Assembly (NCBI RefSeq): GCF_017603825.1
Contig: NZ_CP072014.1
Span: forward strand, 3,782,001 to 3,846,000
Source: Arthrobacter crystallopoietes
Lineage (GTDB): Bacteria; Actinomycetota; Actinomycetes; Actinomycetales; Micrococcaceae
Direction: 5' to 3'
Length of the DNA: 64,000 nt
Position 1 is the stretch's first letter; the number at the start of each line of letters is the position of its first letter. The notes under the pieces were generated by a model. The model did not search any database and was not told the DNA's origin. It saw nothing but the letters and a program-made list of their open reading frames with translations. Shown piece by piece: positions 18,372 to 27,946 of this stretch. Made by a program: the position numbers and the translations under genes.

Positions 18372-18465
18372 GGATCTCCTCGGATTCGGCGCTGGCAGGG
18401 GCTGGCCCAACGGCGGCGGTTTGGGACGGCCAAGACTCATACAGCGACGCTACCCTGTTGCCGTA

Positions 18466-19365
18466 TCAGCCTGCCAGTCGCGAACGAGGCGCTGTCCCTG
18501 GTTCAGGGACGGCGTCGACGGCGTACCCGCCAGGCTCGCTCCCCAGAGCCACGGGCAGCTCCGACCGTTGCGACCACTGCGACCAGGAACCGGGGAACAA
18601 AGCGGCCTTGAGGCCGGCGTGGGCCAGTGCGGCAACCTCTAGGGCCGCCGTGACGCCGGACCCGCAGTACACTCCAATGGCCTTGCCCGGCAGCACACCC
18701 AACTCGCGGAACCTCGCGGCCAGCAGTTCCGGGGGCAAGAACCTGCCCGCCGCATCCAGATTGGCGCCGGCCGGAGCGTTGAGGGCACCGGGAATGTGAC
18801 CCGCCTTCGGATCCACCGGTTCGCTCTCGCCGCGGTACCGCTCCGGCGCCCTGGCATCGAGCAGCAACCCGTAGCCGGTAAACGCGGTGACTTCGCCAAG
18901 CTCCAGCACGGGCATCTGTCCCGGCGCCAGGGTGACGCAGCCGAGGCTCGGCAGTTCGTCGCCGCGTTCGGTGTCAAAGCCCGCAGCCTGCCAGGCAGCC
19001 AGTCCGCCGTCGAGCAGGAAGACGTTGTCGAAGCCACCGTCTTTGAGGAGCCACCAGAGCCGTGCGGCGGAAAGCCCGCCCACGTTGTCATAGGCGACCA
19101 CCGTATCCCCGTTGTTGATTCCCCATTCCCGGGCTGCTTCCTCGAAAGCGGCTGCGTCGGGCAGCGGATGGCGCCCGGCTTGTGGGGACGGCGGCGCGGC
19201 CAACTGCGTTTCCAGATCGACGTAGACAGCGCCTGGAATGTGCTCGCCAAGATAGTGTTCGCGGCCGTGGGGGTCGCCCAGCGCCCAGCGGACATCGAGT
19301 ACAACCGTGCGGAGGCCGGAGGTCATCCGGTCCTGCAGGGTCCGTACGTCCATCAGAGTCCTCAT
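18466..19365 (-). CDS. Thiosulfate/3-mercaptopyruvate sulfurtransferase
   Basis: Two rhodanese domains are fused in 299 residues. The first (about 1-140) is inactive, and the second (about 160-290) holds the active cysteine in YCGSGVTA, a loop closer to mercaptopyruvate sulfurtransferases than to classic rhodaneses. It moves sulfane sulfur from thiosulfate or 3-mercaptopyruvate to a nucleophile. The ATG at 19365 follows AGGAGGAG, a strong ribosome binding site. The substrate preference is an inference from the loop. Confidence 0.9.
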   Translation of the reverse strand: MRTLMDVRTLQDRMTSGLRTVVLDVRWALGDPHGREHYLGEHIPGAVYVDLETQLAAPPSPQAGRHPLPDAAAFEEAAREWGINNGDTVVAYDNVGGLSAARLWWLLKDGGFDNVFLLDGGLAAWQAAGFDTERGDELPSLGCVTLAPGQMPVLELGEVTAFTGYGLLLDARAPERYRGESEPVDPKAGHIPGALNAPAGANLDAAGRFLPPELLAARFRELGVLPGKAIGVYCGSGVTAALEVAALAHAGLKAALFPGSWSQWSQRSELPVALGSEPGGYAVDAVPEPGTAPRSRLAG

Positions 19366-19441
19366 GAGATCTCCTCCTGAACTGTTGCCGGCCCCGTTGC
19401 CGGCGGATGTGCTGCTGCCCAAGGGTTTGGACAGCTGGGTT

Positions 19442-20098
19442 TTACAATGTAACGCTTTGCCCCGGCTCCAGATGTTCGTAGCGGGTGCCGTACCGTTCGC
19501 CGAAGGACTTCACGTGTTTTTCGACAATACCCTTGCCCGCGCTGTTCAACAGGCCGTCATGAATCGGGAACGCCCGTTCTGCCCGCACAGCCGTGACGAA
19601 ATCGATCACCTCGCCCACTTTGGACCAGGGGGCATGGATCGGCACCAGGACCGTTGGAACCTGCAGGCCATGGGGCACAATAAAGGAATCTCCTGGGTGG
19701 TACACCTCGTCATTAATCAGGTAACCGATGTTGGCGACCATGGGAATATGCGGGTGGATCAGGGCGTGCTGTCCGCCAAACGTGCGGACGTCGAAGCCGG
19801 GCACCGAAAACCGGGTTCCGGAATCCGATGCATGGATGCGCGCGGCAGCCTCGGGTACCAACGCACGTAGTTCCTCTGCTACGCCCGCCGGCCCGTAGAC
19901 CTGCAGTTCCGGCATGGCAAGGATGGCCGAAGGCAGCCGCTCCCGGTCGACATGGTCCTCGTGTTCGTGTGTAATCAGGACGGTGCCGGCACCGTCCAGA
20001 GCCCGGTCAACCTCGGAAAAGTTTCCGGGATCGAGGACCAGCACGTGTCCGTCGCGCTCAAGCCTGACGCATGCGTGGGTGTACTTGGTTAGCAGCAT
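19442..20098 (-). CDS. Metallo-beta-lactamase-fold hydrolase
   Basis: The 218-residue protein starts at the canonical strand (YTHACVRLERDGHVLVLDPG) and holds the metal motif HEHEDHVD near residue 44, plus later His residues (FGGQHALIHP, HPGDSF, PIHDG) expected of the two-metal site. It belongs to the L-ascorbate lactonase-like (UlaG) branch of the superfamily by overall pattern. The substrate is unknown. The gene diverges from zur, with a DNA dyad between them. Confidence 0.88.
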   Translation of the reverse strand: MLLTKYTHACVRLERDGHVLVLDPGNFSEVDRALDGAGTVLITHEHEDHVDRERLPSAILAMPELQVYGPAGVAEELRALVPEAAARIHASDSGTRFSVPGFDVRTFGGQHALIHPHIPMVANIGYLINDEVYHPGDSFIVPHGLQVPTVLVPIHAPWSKVGEVIDFVTAVRAERAFPIHDGLLNSAGKGIVEKHVKSFGERYGTRYEHLEPGQSVTL

Positions 20099-20123
20099 GG
20101 TCCCAGCCTACCCAGCCGGCGCA

Positions 20124-20144
20124 GTCCGGGAACCGGTTCCGGAC
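20124..20144. promoter_or_regulatory. Dyad between the divergent hydrolase gene and zur
   Basis: GTCCGGGAACC faces GGTTCCGGAC, giving 10 paired positions with one bulged G and no loop. A loopless dyad looks more like a protein binding site than an RNA hairpin. It is not AT-rich like known Zur boxes, so the bound factor is unknown. Confidence 0.35.
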
Positions 20145-20209
20145 CGACTGATAGGCTGGAGGTCAGCCTTCAGGCCGCACCACCCGCTGTCAAGGAGACC
20201 TCCCACCCA

Positions 20210-20647
20210 ATGTCGACCCCCTCTGCCGATTTCCAGGCACCCCGCCGTGGCTCGGAGCAACGAGTGACCCGGCAGCGGCTCGCCGTCAGCGGCGCACTGG
20301 ACAGCCTCGACGATTTCGTCAGTACCCAGGAACTGCACCGGCTGCTGCATGGCCGCGGTGAATCGGTCTCACTGGCTACCACGTACCGGATCCTGCAGTC
20401 CATGGCCGAGGACGGGCAGGTGGATGTACTGCGCAAGGACGACGGGGAGGCCGTGTACCGGCGCTGCGCCGTTGAGCACCACCATCATCACCTGCTCTGC
20501 AGGGACTGCGGCAAGGCCGTGGAGATCGAGGCGCCGGCAGTGGAACAGTGGGCTTCCCGTGTTGCGGCTGAACACGGCTACACGCAAGTCGCGCACACCG
20601 TGGAAATGTATGGGCTATGCCCGGAATGCAGCGCTAAGCGGCAGTAA
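20210..20647 (+). CDS. zur: Fur-family regulator, probably the zinc regulator Zur
   Basis: The 145-residue protein has the Fur winged helix (about 15-85, with SLATTYRILQSMAEDGQVDVL) and a His-rich HHHHHLLCRDCG segment followed by a C-terminal GLCPECS. The two CxxC pairs form the structural zinc site. Its position next to znuABC is the main reason to call it Zur rather than Fur. The 3' end overlaps the end of convergent znuB by 14 nt. AAGGAG lies 12 nt before the ATG, a rather long spacing. Confidence 0.9.
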   Translation: MSTPSADFQAPRRGSEQRVTRQRLAVSGALDSLDDFVSTQELHRLLHGRGESVSLATTYRILQSMAEDGQVDVLRKDDGEAVYRRCAVEHHHHHLLCRDCGKAVEIEAPAVEQWASRVAAEHGYTQVAHTVEMYGLCPECSAKRQ

Positions 20648-21536
20648 CTTTCACCGCAGCGATATCCGGGGAAGCGCTCCGCCGTGTCCTGCCCAGCTTG
20701 TCGCGCCGCGCACTGATCAACCGGCAGACCAGGTAGATCAGGAACGAGATCGTGGTGACGTAAGGGCTGATCGGAATGCGCCCGCCCAGAGCCAGCAGAA
20801 TGCCGCCCACCACGGAAACCAATGCGAAGATCACGCTGAGGCCGACAACCAACCGCGGAGAAGCGGTGACCCGAAGTGCGGCGGCAGACGGTGTGATGAC
20901 CAACGCCAGCACCAGCAGCGCGCCCACTACCTGGATGGACAGGGCGACCGCCAGCCCCAGCAGGAACATGAACGCGATGGCCAGCTTACCCACGGGCACT
21001 CCCCGGGCTTCGGCAAGATCCGGATCCGCGCTGGCAAACGTCAGGGGCCGCCAGATCGCCAGCAGGGCCACGATAACGAACAGCGAGCATCCCAGCATCA
21101 CGTTCAGCTGTACGGTGTCTACCGAGACGATCTGCCCGGTGAGCAGGCCGAACTTATTCGCGGACCTGCCCTCGTACAAGGACAGGAAAAGAATGCCCAG
21201 ACCCAAGCCGAACGGCATGATGACTCCGATGATGGAGTTCCTGTCCCGCGCCCGCATGCCCATGACACCGAGGATGACGGCGGCAATCACCGAACCCAGC
21301 AGCGAGCCGAAAACCACGTTGGCTCCCACGAGCAGCGCGAAAGCGGCGCCGGCGAAAGACAGTTCGGCGATGCCGTGGACGGCAAAGGCCAGGTCCCGCA
21401 TCATGACGAAGGTTCCGATGAGGCCCCCGACCAGTCCGAGCACGGCTCCGGCGATGAGCGAGTTGGTTACCAGCGGAAGCAGCTCGGCATAGTCTTCGAA
21501 GTTGAAGACCGCGTTCATGAACTCATTGAGGTCCAT
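20634..21536 (-). CDS. znuB: Zinc ABC importer permease
   Basis: This 300-residue ABC-3 family permease has about eight membrane segments and characteristic motifs (GGLIGTFVMMRDLAFAVHGI, DPDLAEARGVPV). With ZnuA and ZnuC it imports Zn(II) across the membrane. A basic tail (SARRDKLGRTRRS) extends into the cytoplasm. The last 14 nt overlap the end of convergent zur. The ATG at 21536 starts 3 nt after the znuC stop. Confidence 0.93.
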   Translation of the reverse strand: MDLNEFMNAVFNFEDYAELLPLVTNSLIAGAVLGLVGGLIGTFVMMRDLAFAVHGIAELSFAGAAFALLVGANVVFGSLLGSVIAAVILGVMGMRARDRNSIIGVIMPFGLGLGILFLSLYEGRSANKFGLLTGQIVSVDTVQLNVMLGCSLFVIVALLAIWRPLTFASADPDLAEARGVPVGKLAIAFMFLLGLAVALSIQVVGALLVLALVITPSAAALRVTASPRLVVGLSVIFALVSVVGGILLALGGRIPISPYVTTISFLIYLVCRLISARRDKLGRTRRSASPDIAAVKVTAA

Positions 21537-21538
21537 GT

Positions 21539-22405
21539 TCAGTCCTCCTCGCCGTGGTGATGGGTGGTGGCGTCCGGCAGCCCGACCACGATGATGCGGC
21601 CCTCGTTATGGATGACTTCGACATGGCTGTTGTACATATCCGACAGGACTTCGGTGGTCATGACCTCTTCGGGCGCCCCGACCCGGAACCGGCCGCCCGC
21701 CAAGTACAGCACCCGGTCCACGTAATCGATGATCGGGTTGATCTCGTGTGTGACGAACACCACGGCGCTGTTCTGCTCATGGCATTGCGCATTGATCAGT
21801 GCACTCACCGCCTGCTGATGGTGCAGGTCCAGCGACAGCAGCGGCTCATCGCACAGCAGCACCTTGGGATCCGTGGCCAGCGCCTGCGCGGCCCTCAGCC
21901 GCTGTTGCTCGCCACCGGAAAGCAAGCCGACCGGAGCTTCCGCATAGGACGAAGCACCGACCAGGTCCAGCAGTTCGTCCACGCGCCGACGGTGCTTGCG
22001 CCCATTGAGCCGGACGCCCCAGCGGTGACCGTCCAGGCCGAGACCAACAAGGTCCCTCGCACGCAAGGGCGTACCCGGAACAAAAGACTTCTGCTGCGGG
22101 ATGTAGCCGATGTCGCGGCTCCCCCGCGCCACCGAGCCGCCGTTGATGCGCGCGCTTCCGTGCGTCAGCGGCTGCAGACCGAGCAGTACCCGCAGGAAAC
22201 TCGTTTTGCCGGACCCGTTCGGCCCGAGTACCGCGAAGAACTCGCCCGGGTTGATCTCAAGGTCCAGATCATGCCACAGCACACGGTTGCCAAAGGAAAG
22301 GGAGGCCCCCTGCAGGCTGACGGCGGGTGTTGTCACACGGTTCCTTGAACTCGCTCCGGTTGGCTGGGACAAGTCAATCACAGTACTGCTGGTCATTGTC
22401 GTCAC
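21539..22405 (-). CDS. znuC: Zinc ABC importer ATP-binding protein
   Basis: The 288-residue ATPase has Walker A GPNGSGKTS, Q-loop YIPQQKSF, signature [10 protein letters not shown], Walker B VLLCDEPLLSLDL and switch His in FVTHEINP. The C-terminus is His-rich (ATTHHHGEED), as seen in zinc-handling ATPases. It powers Zn import with ZnuA and ZnuB. The frame opens with a GTG directly after the znuA stop; an ATG three codons later is an alternative start. Confidence 0.93.
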   Translation of the reverse strand: MTTMTSSTVIDLSQPTGASSRNRVTTPAVSLQGASLSFGNRVLWHDLDLEINPGEFFAVLGPNGSGKTSFLRVLLGLQPLTHGSARINGGSVARGSRDIGYIPQQKSFVPGTPLRARDLVGLGLDGHRWGVRLNGRKHRRRVDELLDLVGASSYAEAPVGLLSGGEQQRLRAAQALATDPKVLLCDEPLLSLDLHHQQAVSALINAQCHEQNSAVVFVTHEINPIIDYVDRVLYLAGGRFRVGAPEEVMTTEVLSDMYNSHVEVIHNEGRIIVVGLPDATTHHHGEED

Positions 22406-23383
22406 TTAGACCGCGAGCACGGTGGAAATATTGTCCAGGTTACTGCCCATCCACGACAGGTAGTCCTGGCCCTCAGGCAGCGTTTCAGTGAAAACAACGA
22501 CGGCGACGCCGGCATCCTCGGCCACCGCGCGCAGTTGCTGCGTCTGGGGGCCTTCAGTCTGCTCGTTGTAGGCCACGAAACGGATGTCTCCCCCGCTGAT
22601 CAAGTCCTGCGTCTCCTTTACGGCAACCGGCGCGGCATCGCTGCCTTCCTCGACTGCCTGCAGGAAGTCGGCCGGCGTCTCGTTGTGCAGGCCCAGCGCT
22701 TCGAGCAAATAATGCGGCACTGGATCCATGGCCGCCACTTCGGCGTTGCCAACGCGGTCGGCCAGCGCATCGCGTTCCTGCACCAAGGCGTCAAGGTCCT
22801 CTTGGAAGGCGGCGCTGTTAGCCTCGAACATTGTGGCGTTGGCTGGATCCAGCTCGCCGAGCTTTTCGGCGACGACGTCAGCCATCTTGCCCATGGTTTC
22901 GAAGTCATACCAGACGTGTTCGTTCAGGCCTTCGACATGCCCATGGCCTGCGTGCTCATCGTCGGCTTCCGGCTGGGCGGATTCCCCGGCCTCCCCGCCC
23001 AAACCTGAGACGTCCACGGCGCTGAGTACATACTCGTGGTCCTTACCAGCTTCATCGACCAGGCCGTGCAGGAAGGGGTCGTAGCCGCCACCGTTTTCGA
23101 TGACGACGTCCGCCTCGGACACGGCCAGTTTGTCCCTGGCGGTTGCCTCGTAGGAATGGGGATCCTGAGAGAGCTTGTTGATAATGGAGGTCACCTCCAC
23201 GGCTTCACCGCCGATGGTGGCCGCGAGGTCGCCGTAGACATCGGTTGAGGCGACGACCTGGACTTTTCCGGCTTCCCCGCCGTCTGTCCCGCCGGCCCCG
23301 GAACCACCCTGGCCGCAGGCCGAAAGCATTAGTGCGAGTCCGGCGACACCGGAAATAGCAGTCAGACCACGAAAAGGCCTCAT
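22406..23383 (-). CDS. znuA: Zinc-binding lipoprotein of the Znu importer
   Basis: The 325-residue precursor has a lipobox (LMLSACGQ) and the A-I cluster fold of metal-binding proteins. Metal ligands are suggested by the DPHSYEATARD motif near residue 75, a charged His-rich loop (ADDEHAGHGHVEGLNEHVW, about 140-160) and later His residues. The His-rich loop favours zinc over manganese. The ATG at 23383 has GAGG 5 nt upstream; a GTG two codons earlier is less likely. First gene of the operon, 15 nt downstream of a Zur-like box. Confidence 0.93.
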   Translation of the reverse strand: MRPFRGLTAISGVAGLALMLSACGQGGSGAGGTDGGEAGKVQVVASTDVYGDLAATIGGEAVEVTSIINKLSQDPHSYEATARDKLAVSEADVVIENGGGYDPFLHGLVDEAGKDHEYVLSAVDVSGLGGEAGESAQPEADDEHAGHGHVEGLNEHVWYDFETMGKMADVVAEKLGELDPANATMFEANSAAFQEDLDALVQERDALADRVGNAEVAAMDPVPHYLLEALGLHNETPADFLQAVEEGSDAAPVAVKETQDLISGGDIRFVAYNEQTEGPQTQQLRAVAEDAGVAVVVFTETLPEGQDYLSWMGSNLDNISTVLAV

Positions 23384-23398
23384 CGACACCTCGATCTA

Positions 23399-23420
23399 CT
23401 CATAATGAGAATCAATACCA
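23399..23420 (-). promoter_or_regulatory. Probable Zur operator upstream of znuA
   Basis: On the minus strand the sequence reads TATTGATTCTCATTATGAG. It is an AT-rich imperfect dyad resembling Fur/Zur boxes (TGAT..TCATTAT core; 12 of 16 positions match the Fur box half by my alignment). It lies just before the znuA start codon, where bound Zur would block transcription. Identity of the binding protein is inferred from context. Confidence 0.55.
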
Positions 23421-23502
23421 ACTGGGAACTAATACAGTGTAACGTAACGCGAACGGTTCGCATTACCGGCGGCAGACCGCCCTCCTGCCGACGGCCGGCT
23501 GC

Positions 23503-23528
23503 GGCCCGGAGCTGTGACGCTCCGGGCC
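23503..23528 (-). terminator. Strong hairpin after the CNNM gene pair
   Basis: GGCCCGGAGC pairs perfectly with GCTCCGGGCC around a 6-nt loop, 10 nt after the stop of the downstream CNNM gene. No T-run follows. It probably ends the CNNM transcript and insulates znuABC, which is read in the same direction. Confidence 0.65.
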
Positions 23529-23538
23529 ACGGCCGGGA

Positions 23539-24600
23539 TCAAGCGCCCAGCCGACGCACACCCTGATTCTGGGTAGTGTCCCGGATCTCCCCCACCAGTT
23601 CCTCGAGCACGTCCTCCAAAAACAGCACCCCGTGGGTCTGGCCGCCCGGGCCAATCACACGGGCCAGATGGGAACCGGTGCGCTGCATGACAGCCAGCGC
23701 GTCTTCGATTTCCTCGTCGAGCGACAGGTTGGCCAGCGTACGCACCTTGGTCACCGGTATGGGCATCGAATAACGTTCCTCCGGGATCGTCATGATGTCC
23801 TTCAGATGCAGATACCCCGTGAGGTTAGCGTCGCCATCGGCCACCGCGAAGCGGGAGAAACCCGTCCGGCCCACCACCCGTTCGAACTCCGCCGGCGTGG
23901 TGTCCACGCCGATGGTCACCAGGTCATCCAGCGGAACCATGATGCTTTCCGCCGTCTGGCCGGAGAACTCCAGGGAGCTGGAGATCAGCCCCGCTTCATC
24001 CTCCACCAGGCCGTGCCGGGTGGATTCCTGCACGATGGATTGGACTTCCTCCAAGGTGAAGGTGGAGGTCACCTCGTCCTTCGGTTCAATCCGGATCGCA
24101 CGCAGAATGTGGTTCGCCGACCAGTTCAGGACAACGATCACCGGCTTGACGATTCTGCCGACAAAGACCAGCGGCGGAGCCAGCAGCAGGGCCGCTTTAT
24201 CCGCGGTGGACACCGAGATGTTCTTCGGGACCATCTCGCCGAAGGTCACGTGCAGGAACGTCACCAGCAGAAGGGCGATGACGAACGAAATCCCGTAGGA
24301 GACGTCGTGCGGTATTCCGATCCAGCGCTCCAGCGGAATCAGCAGCAGCTCCTTGATGGCGGGCTCGGCGACGTTGAGGATGAGCAAGGAGCATACGGTA
24401 ATGCCCAATTGTGCACAGGCCAGCATCAGGGAAACGTTTTCCATGGCCCACAGCGTGGTTTTGGCCCGCTTCGATCCCGCCTCGGCCAACGGTTCGATCT
24501 GGCTCCTTCGGGCCGACATGACAGCAAATTCCGCCCCGACAAAGAAGGCATTGCCGAGCAACAGCAGCACTAGCCAGAGTATGCCCATCCCGGCGCTCAT
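23539..24600 (-). CDS. CNNM/CorC-family membrane protein (second of pair)
   Basis: The 353-residue protein has an N-terminal DUF21 domain with three to four membrane segments (about 1-190, GNAFFVGAEFAVMSARRSQIE) followed by two CBS domains (about 205-335). The CorC_HlyC domain normally found at the C-terminus appears absent or very short, since the protein ends soon after the CBS pair. CNNM proteins are linked to Mg2+/Co2+ efflux or transport; old annotation as hemolysin is misleading. The ATG overlaps the stop of the preceding homologue by 4 nt. Confidence 0.9.
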   Translation of the reverse strand: MSAGMGILWLVLLLLGNAFFVGAEFAVMSARRSQIEPLAEAGSKRAKTTLWAMENVSLMLACAQLGITVCSLLILNVAEPAIKELLLIPLERWIGIPHDVSYGISFVIALLLVTFLHVTFGEMVPKNISVSTADKAALLLAPPLVFVGRIVKPVIVVLNWSANHILRAIRIEPKDEVTSTFTLEEVQSIVQESTRHGLVEDEAGLISSSLEFSGQTAESIMVPLDDLVTIGVDTTPAEFERVVGRTGFSRFAVADGDANLTGYLHLKDIMTIPEERYSMPIPVTKVRTLANLSLDEEIEDALAVMQRTGSHLARVIGPGGQTHGVLFLEDVLEELVGEIRDTTQNQGVRRLGA

Positions 24601-25955
24601 CGGACGCCCCCTTCGGCAGCCGCGGCCCCGGGCGTCGTCGTACTGCCGCCCTCACCGACCACCGGATCCGGAATGAATCGGACCCGGTCCACCCGGCGCC
24701 CGTCCATGCGCTCCACTTCCAGTACGCCGCCGGGTACGTCGACGCGATCGCCGGCGGCAGCTATGCGGCCCAGCTCGCTCATGATGAATCCGCCGACGGT
24801 CTCGTAGCCTGCTTCATCCGGAACAGTGAGCAGCGGGATTTGTTCGGAGACTTCGTCCGGACGCATCAGCCCCGGAAAGTACCAGTTGCCGGCAGCGCTC
24901 TGCAACACGCCGGGCTTGACCCGATCGTGCTCGTCGGAGACCTCACCGACGATTTCTTCCACCAAGTCCTCGAGCGTCACAACTCCCGCTGTGCCACCGT
25001 ATTCATCGAGAACGACGGCGAACTGCAGGTTTGATGCGCGCAGCTCCGACAGCAGCGAGTCCAGGTGCACAGTCTCGGGCACCCGCAGCACATCGGTCAT
25101 GATCGTTGCAGCGGCCAACTCGGACCGTTTCCAACGTGGCACTCCGATAGCCTTTTTGATGTGGACCACGCCGCGGACATCGTCCGGCGAGTCGCCCAGG
25201 ATGGGGAACCGTGAAAAGCCGGTTCTTCGGGCAGCTGCCACGATGTCCTCGACGGTGTCATCGGCATCGATGAACTCGACCCGGATACGCGGGGTCATGA
25301 CATCGGCAGCCGAACGGCCGGAAAACCTCAAGGTCCGGGACAGGAAGTTTGCGGTACCGGCATCCAGCGTGCCCATTTCGGCGGACCGGCGTACCAAGGA
25401 GGCCAGCTCAGATGGCGTCCGGGCGCCGGAGAGTTCTTCCTTGGCTTCCAGGCCGAACAGATGAAGCACCTTGTTGGAAAAGCCATTAAGGACGATGATC
25501 GCGGGTTTGAATACTGCCGTAAACAGCAGCTGTGGCCGGGCAACCGCCTTGCCGACTGCCATGGGCAGGGCAATGGAGGCATTTTTAGGTACTAACTCGC
25601 CGATCAGCATCGAGAGAAGGGTTGCCACCGTCATGGCGATGACAACTCCGGCGGTCTGGATGATGGCTTCAGGCAGAGCCAGCATCGCCAGCGGCGCGCG
25701 CAGCAGACTGCTGATGGCCGGCTCCAGCAGGAAACCCGTCAGCAAGGTGGTCAGGGTAATACCCAGCTGACAGCTGGAGAGTTGCGTGGAAAGGGATTTC
25801 AGGCACTTCATCACAGCAACGGCGCCCTTGTCGCCCTTGTCGATGGCCCGCTGCACGGTGGCCTGGTCCAGCGCCACGAGGGCGAATTCAACCGCCACAA
25901 AGAAGCCGGTTCCGAGAATCAAAAGCATGCCGGCAGCAATTTGGATCCACTCCAT
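24597..25955 (-). CDS. CNNM/CorC-family membrane protein (first of pair)
   Basis: The 452-residue protein has a DUF21 membrane domain (about 1-195, GTGFFVAVEFALVALDQATVQRA begins this family signature), two CBS domains (about 210-335, with TPRIRVEFIDADDTVEDIV and DEYGGTAGVVTLEDLVEEIVGEV) and a C-terminal CorC_HlyC domain (about 350-435). It is a full-length member of the Mg2+/Co2+ transport-associated family. The ATG at 25955 begins at the membrane segment. It is translationally coupled to a shorter paralogue, suggesting a heteromer (inference). The 243 nt before it, up to guaB1, hold no gene I can support. Confidence 0.9.
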   Translation of the reverse strand: MEWIQIAAGMLLILGTGFFVAVEFALVALDQATVQRAIDKGDKGAVAVMKCLKSLSTQLSSCQLGITLTTLLTGFLLEPAISSLLRAPLAMLALPEAIIQTAGVVIAMTVATLLSMLIGELVPKNASIALPMAVGKAVARPQLLFTAVFKPAIIVLNGFSNKVLHLFGLEAKEELSGARTPSELASLVRRSAEMGTLDAGTANFLSRTLRFSGRSAADVMTPRIRVEFIDADDTVEDIVAAARRTGFSRFPILGDSPDDVRGVVHIKKAIGVPRWKRSELAAATIMTDVLRVPETVHLDSLLSELRASNLQFAVVLDEYGGTAGVVTLEDLVEEIVGEVSDEHDRVKPGVLQSAAGNWYFPGLMRPDEVSEQIPLLTVPDEAGYETVGGFIMSELGRIAAAGDRVDVPGGVLEVERMDGRRVDRVRFIPDPVVGEGGSTTTPGAAAAEGGVR

Positions 25956-26198
25956 CAGAGGACCACCACCGCACACGGTGAAGTTAGGAGCGCAGACTGC
26001 GCCGGCGGGGGTTTGTCGTCAGAGCCCGGACTAGAAGGCTCCTGTCCGGCCGCCGGGGCGTCAGGAAGTGAATGATGGGCACGGGTACGGGGTCTGCCGG
26101 TGCTGTGTGAGCCATCCGATTGCGTTGCCACTGCTGCAATCGTGCCCACGGACCGGCGCCTAGAATAGCTGTCCATTATTCGTTAAGCGTAGCAGGCG

Positions 26199-27851
<1,653 letters not shown>

Positions 27852-27946
27852 TCACGCGCCCGTGACGACTGCAGCAGGTTGTTGCCATGGGCCGCAGCGT
27901 GTGGTCTGCAGGGCAAGCGGCAACACATGGAAGAGGCGTATAACAA

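Noticed and set aside
23449-23461. Palindrome GCGAAC-G-GTTCGC upstream of znuA
   Set aside because: It is short, GC-rich and away from the expected Zur position; it could arise by chance. Not strong enough to call an operator.
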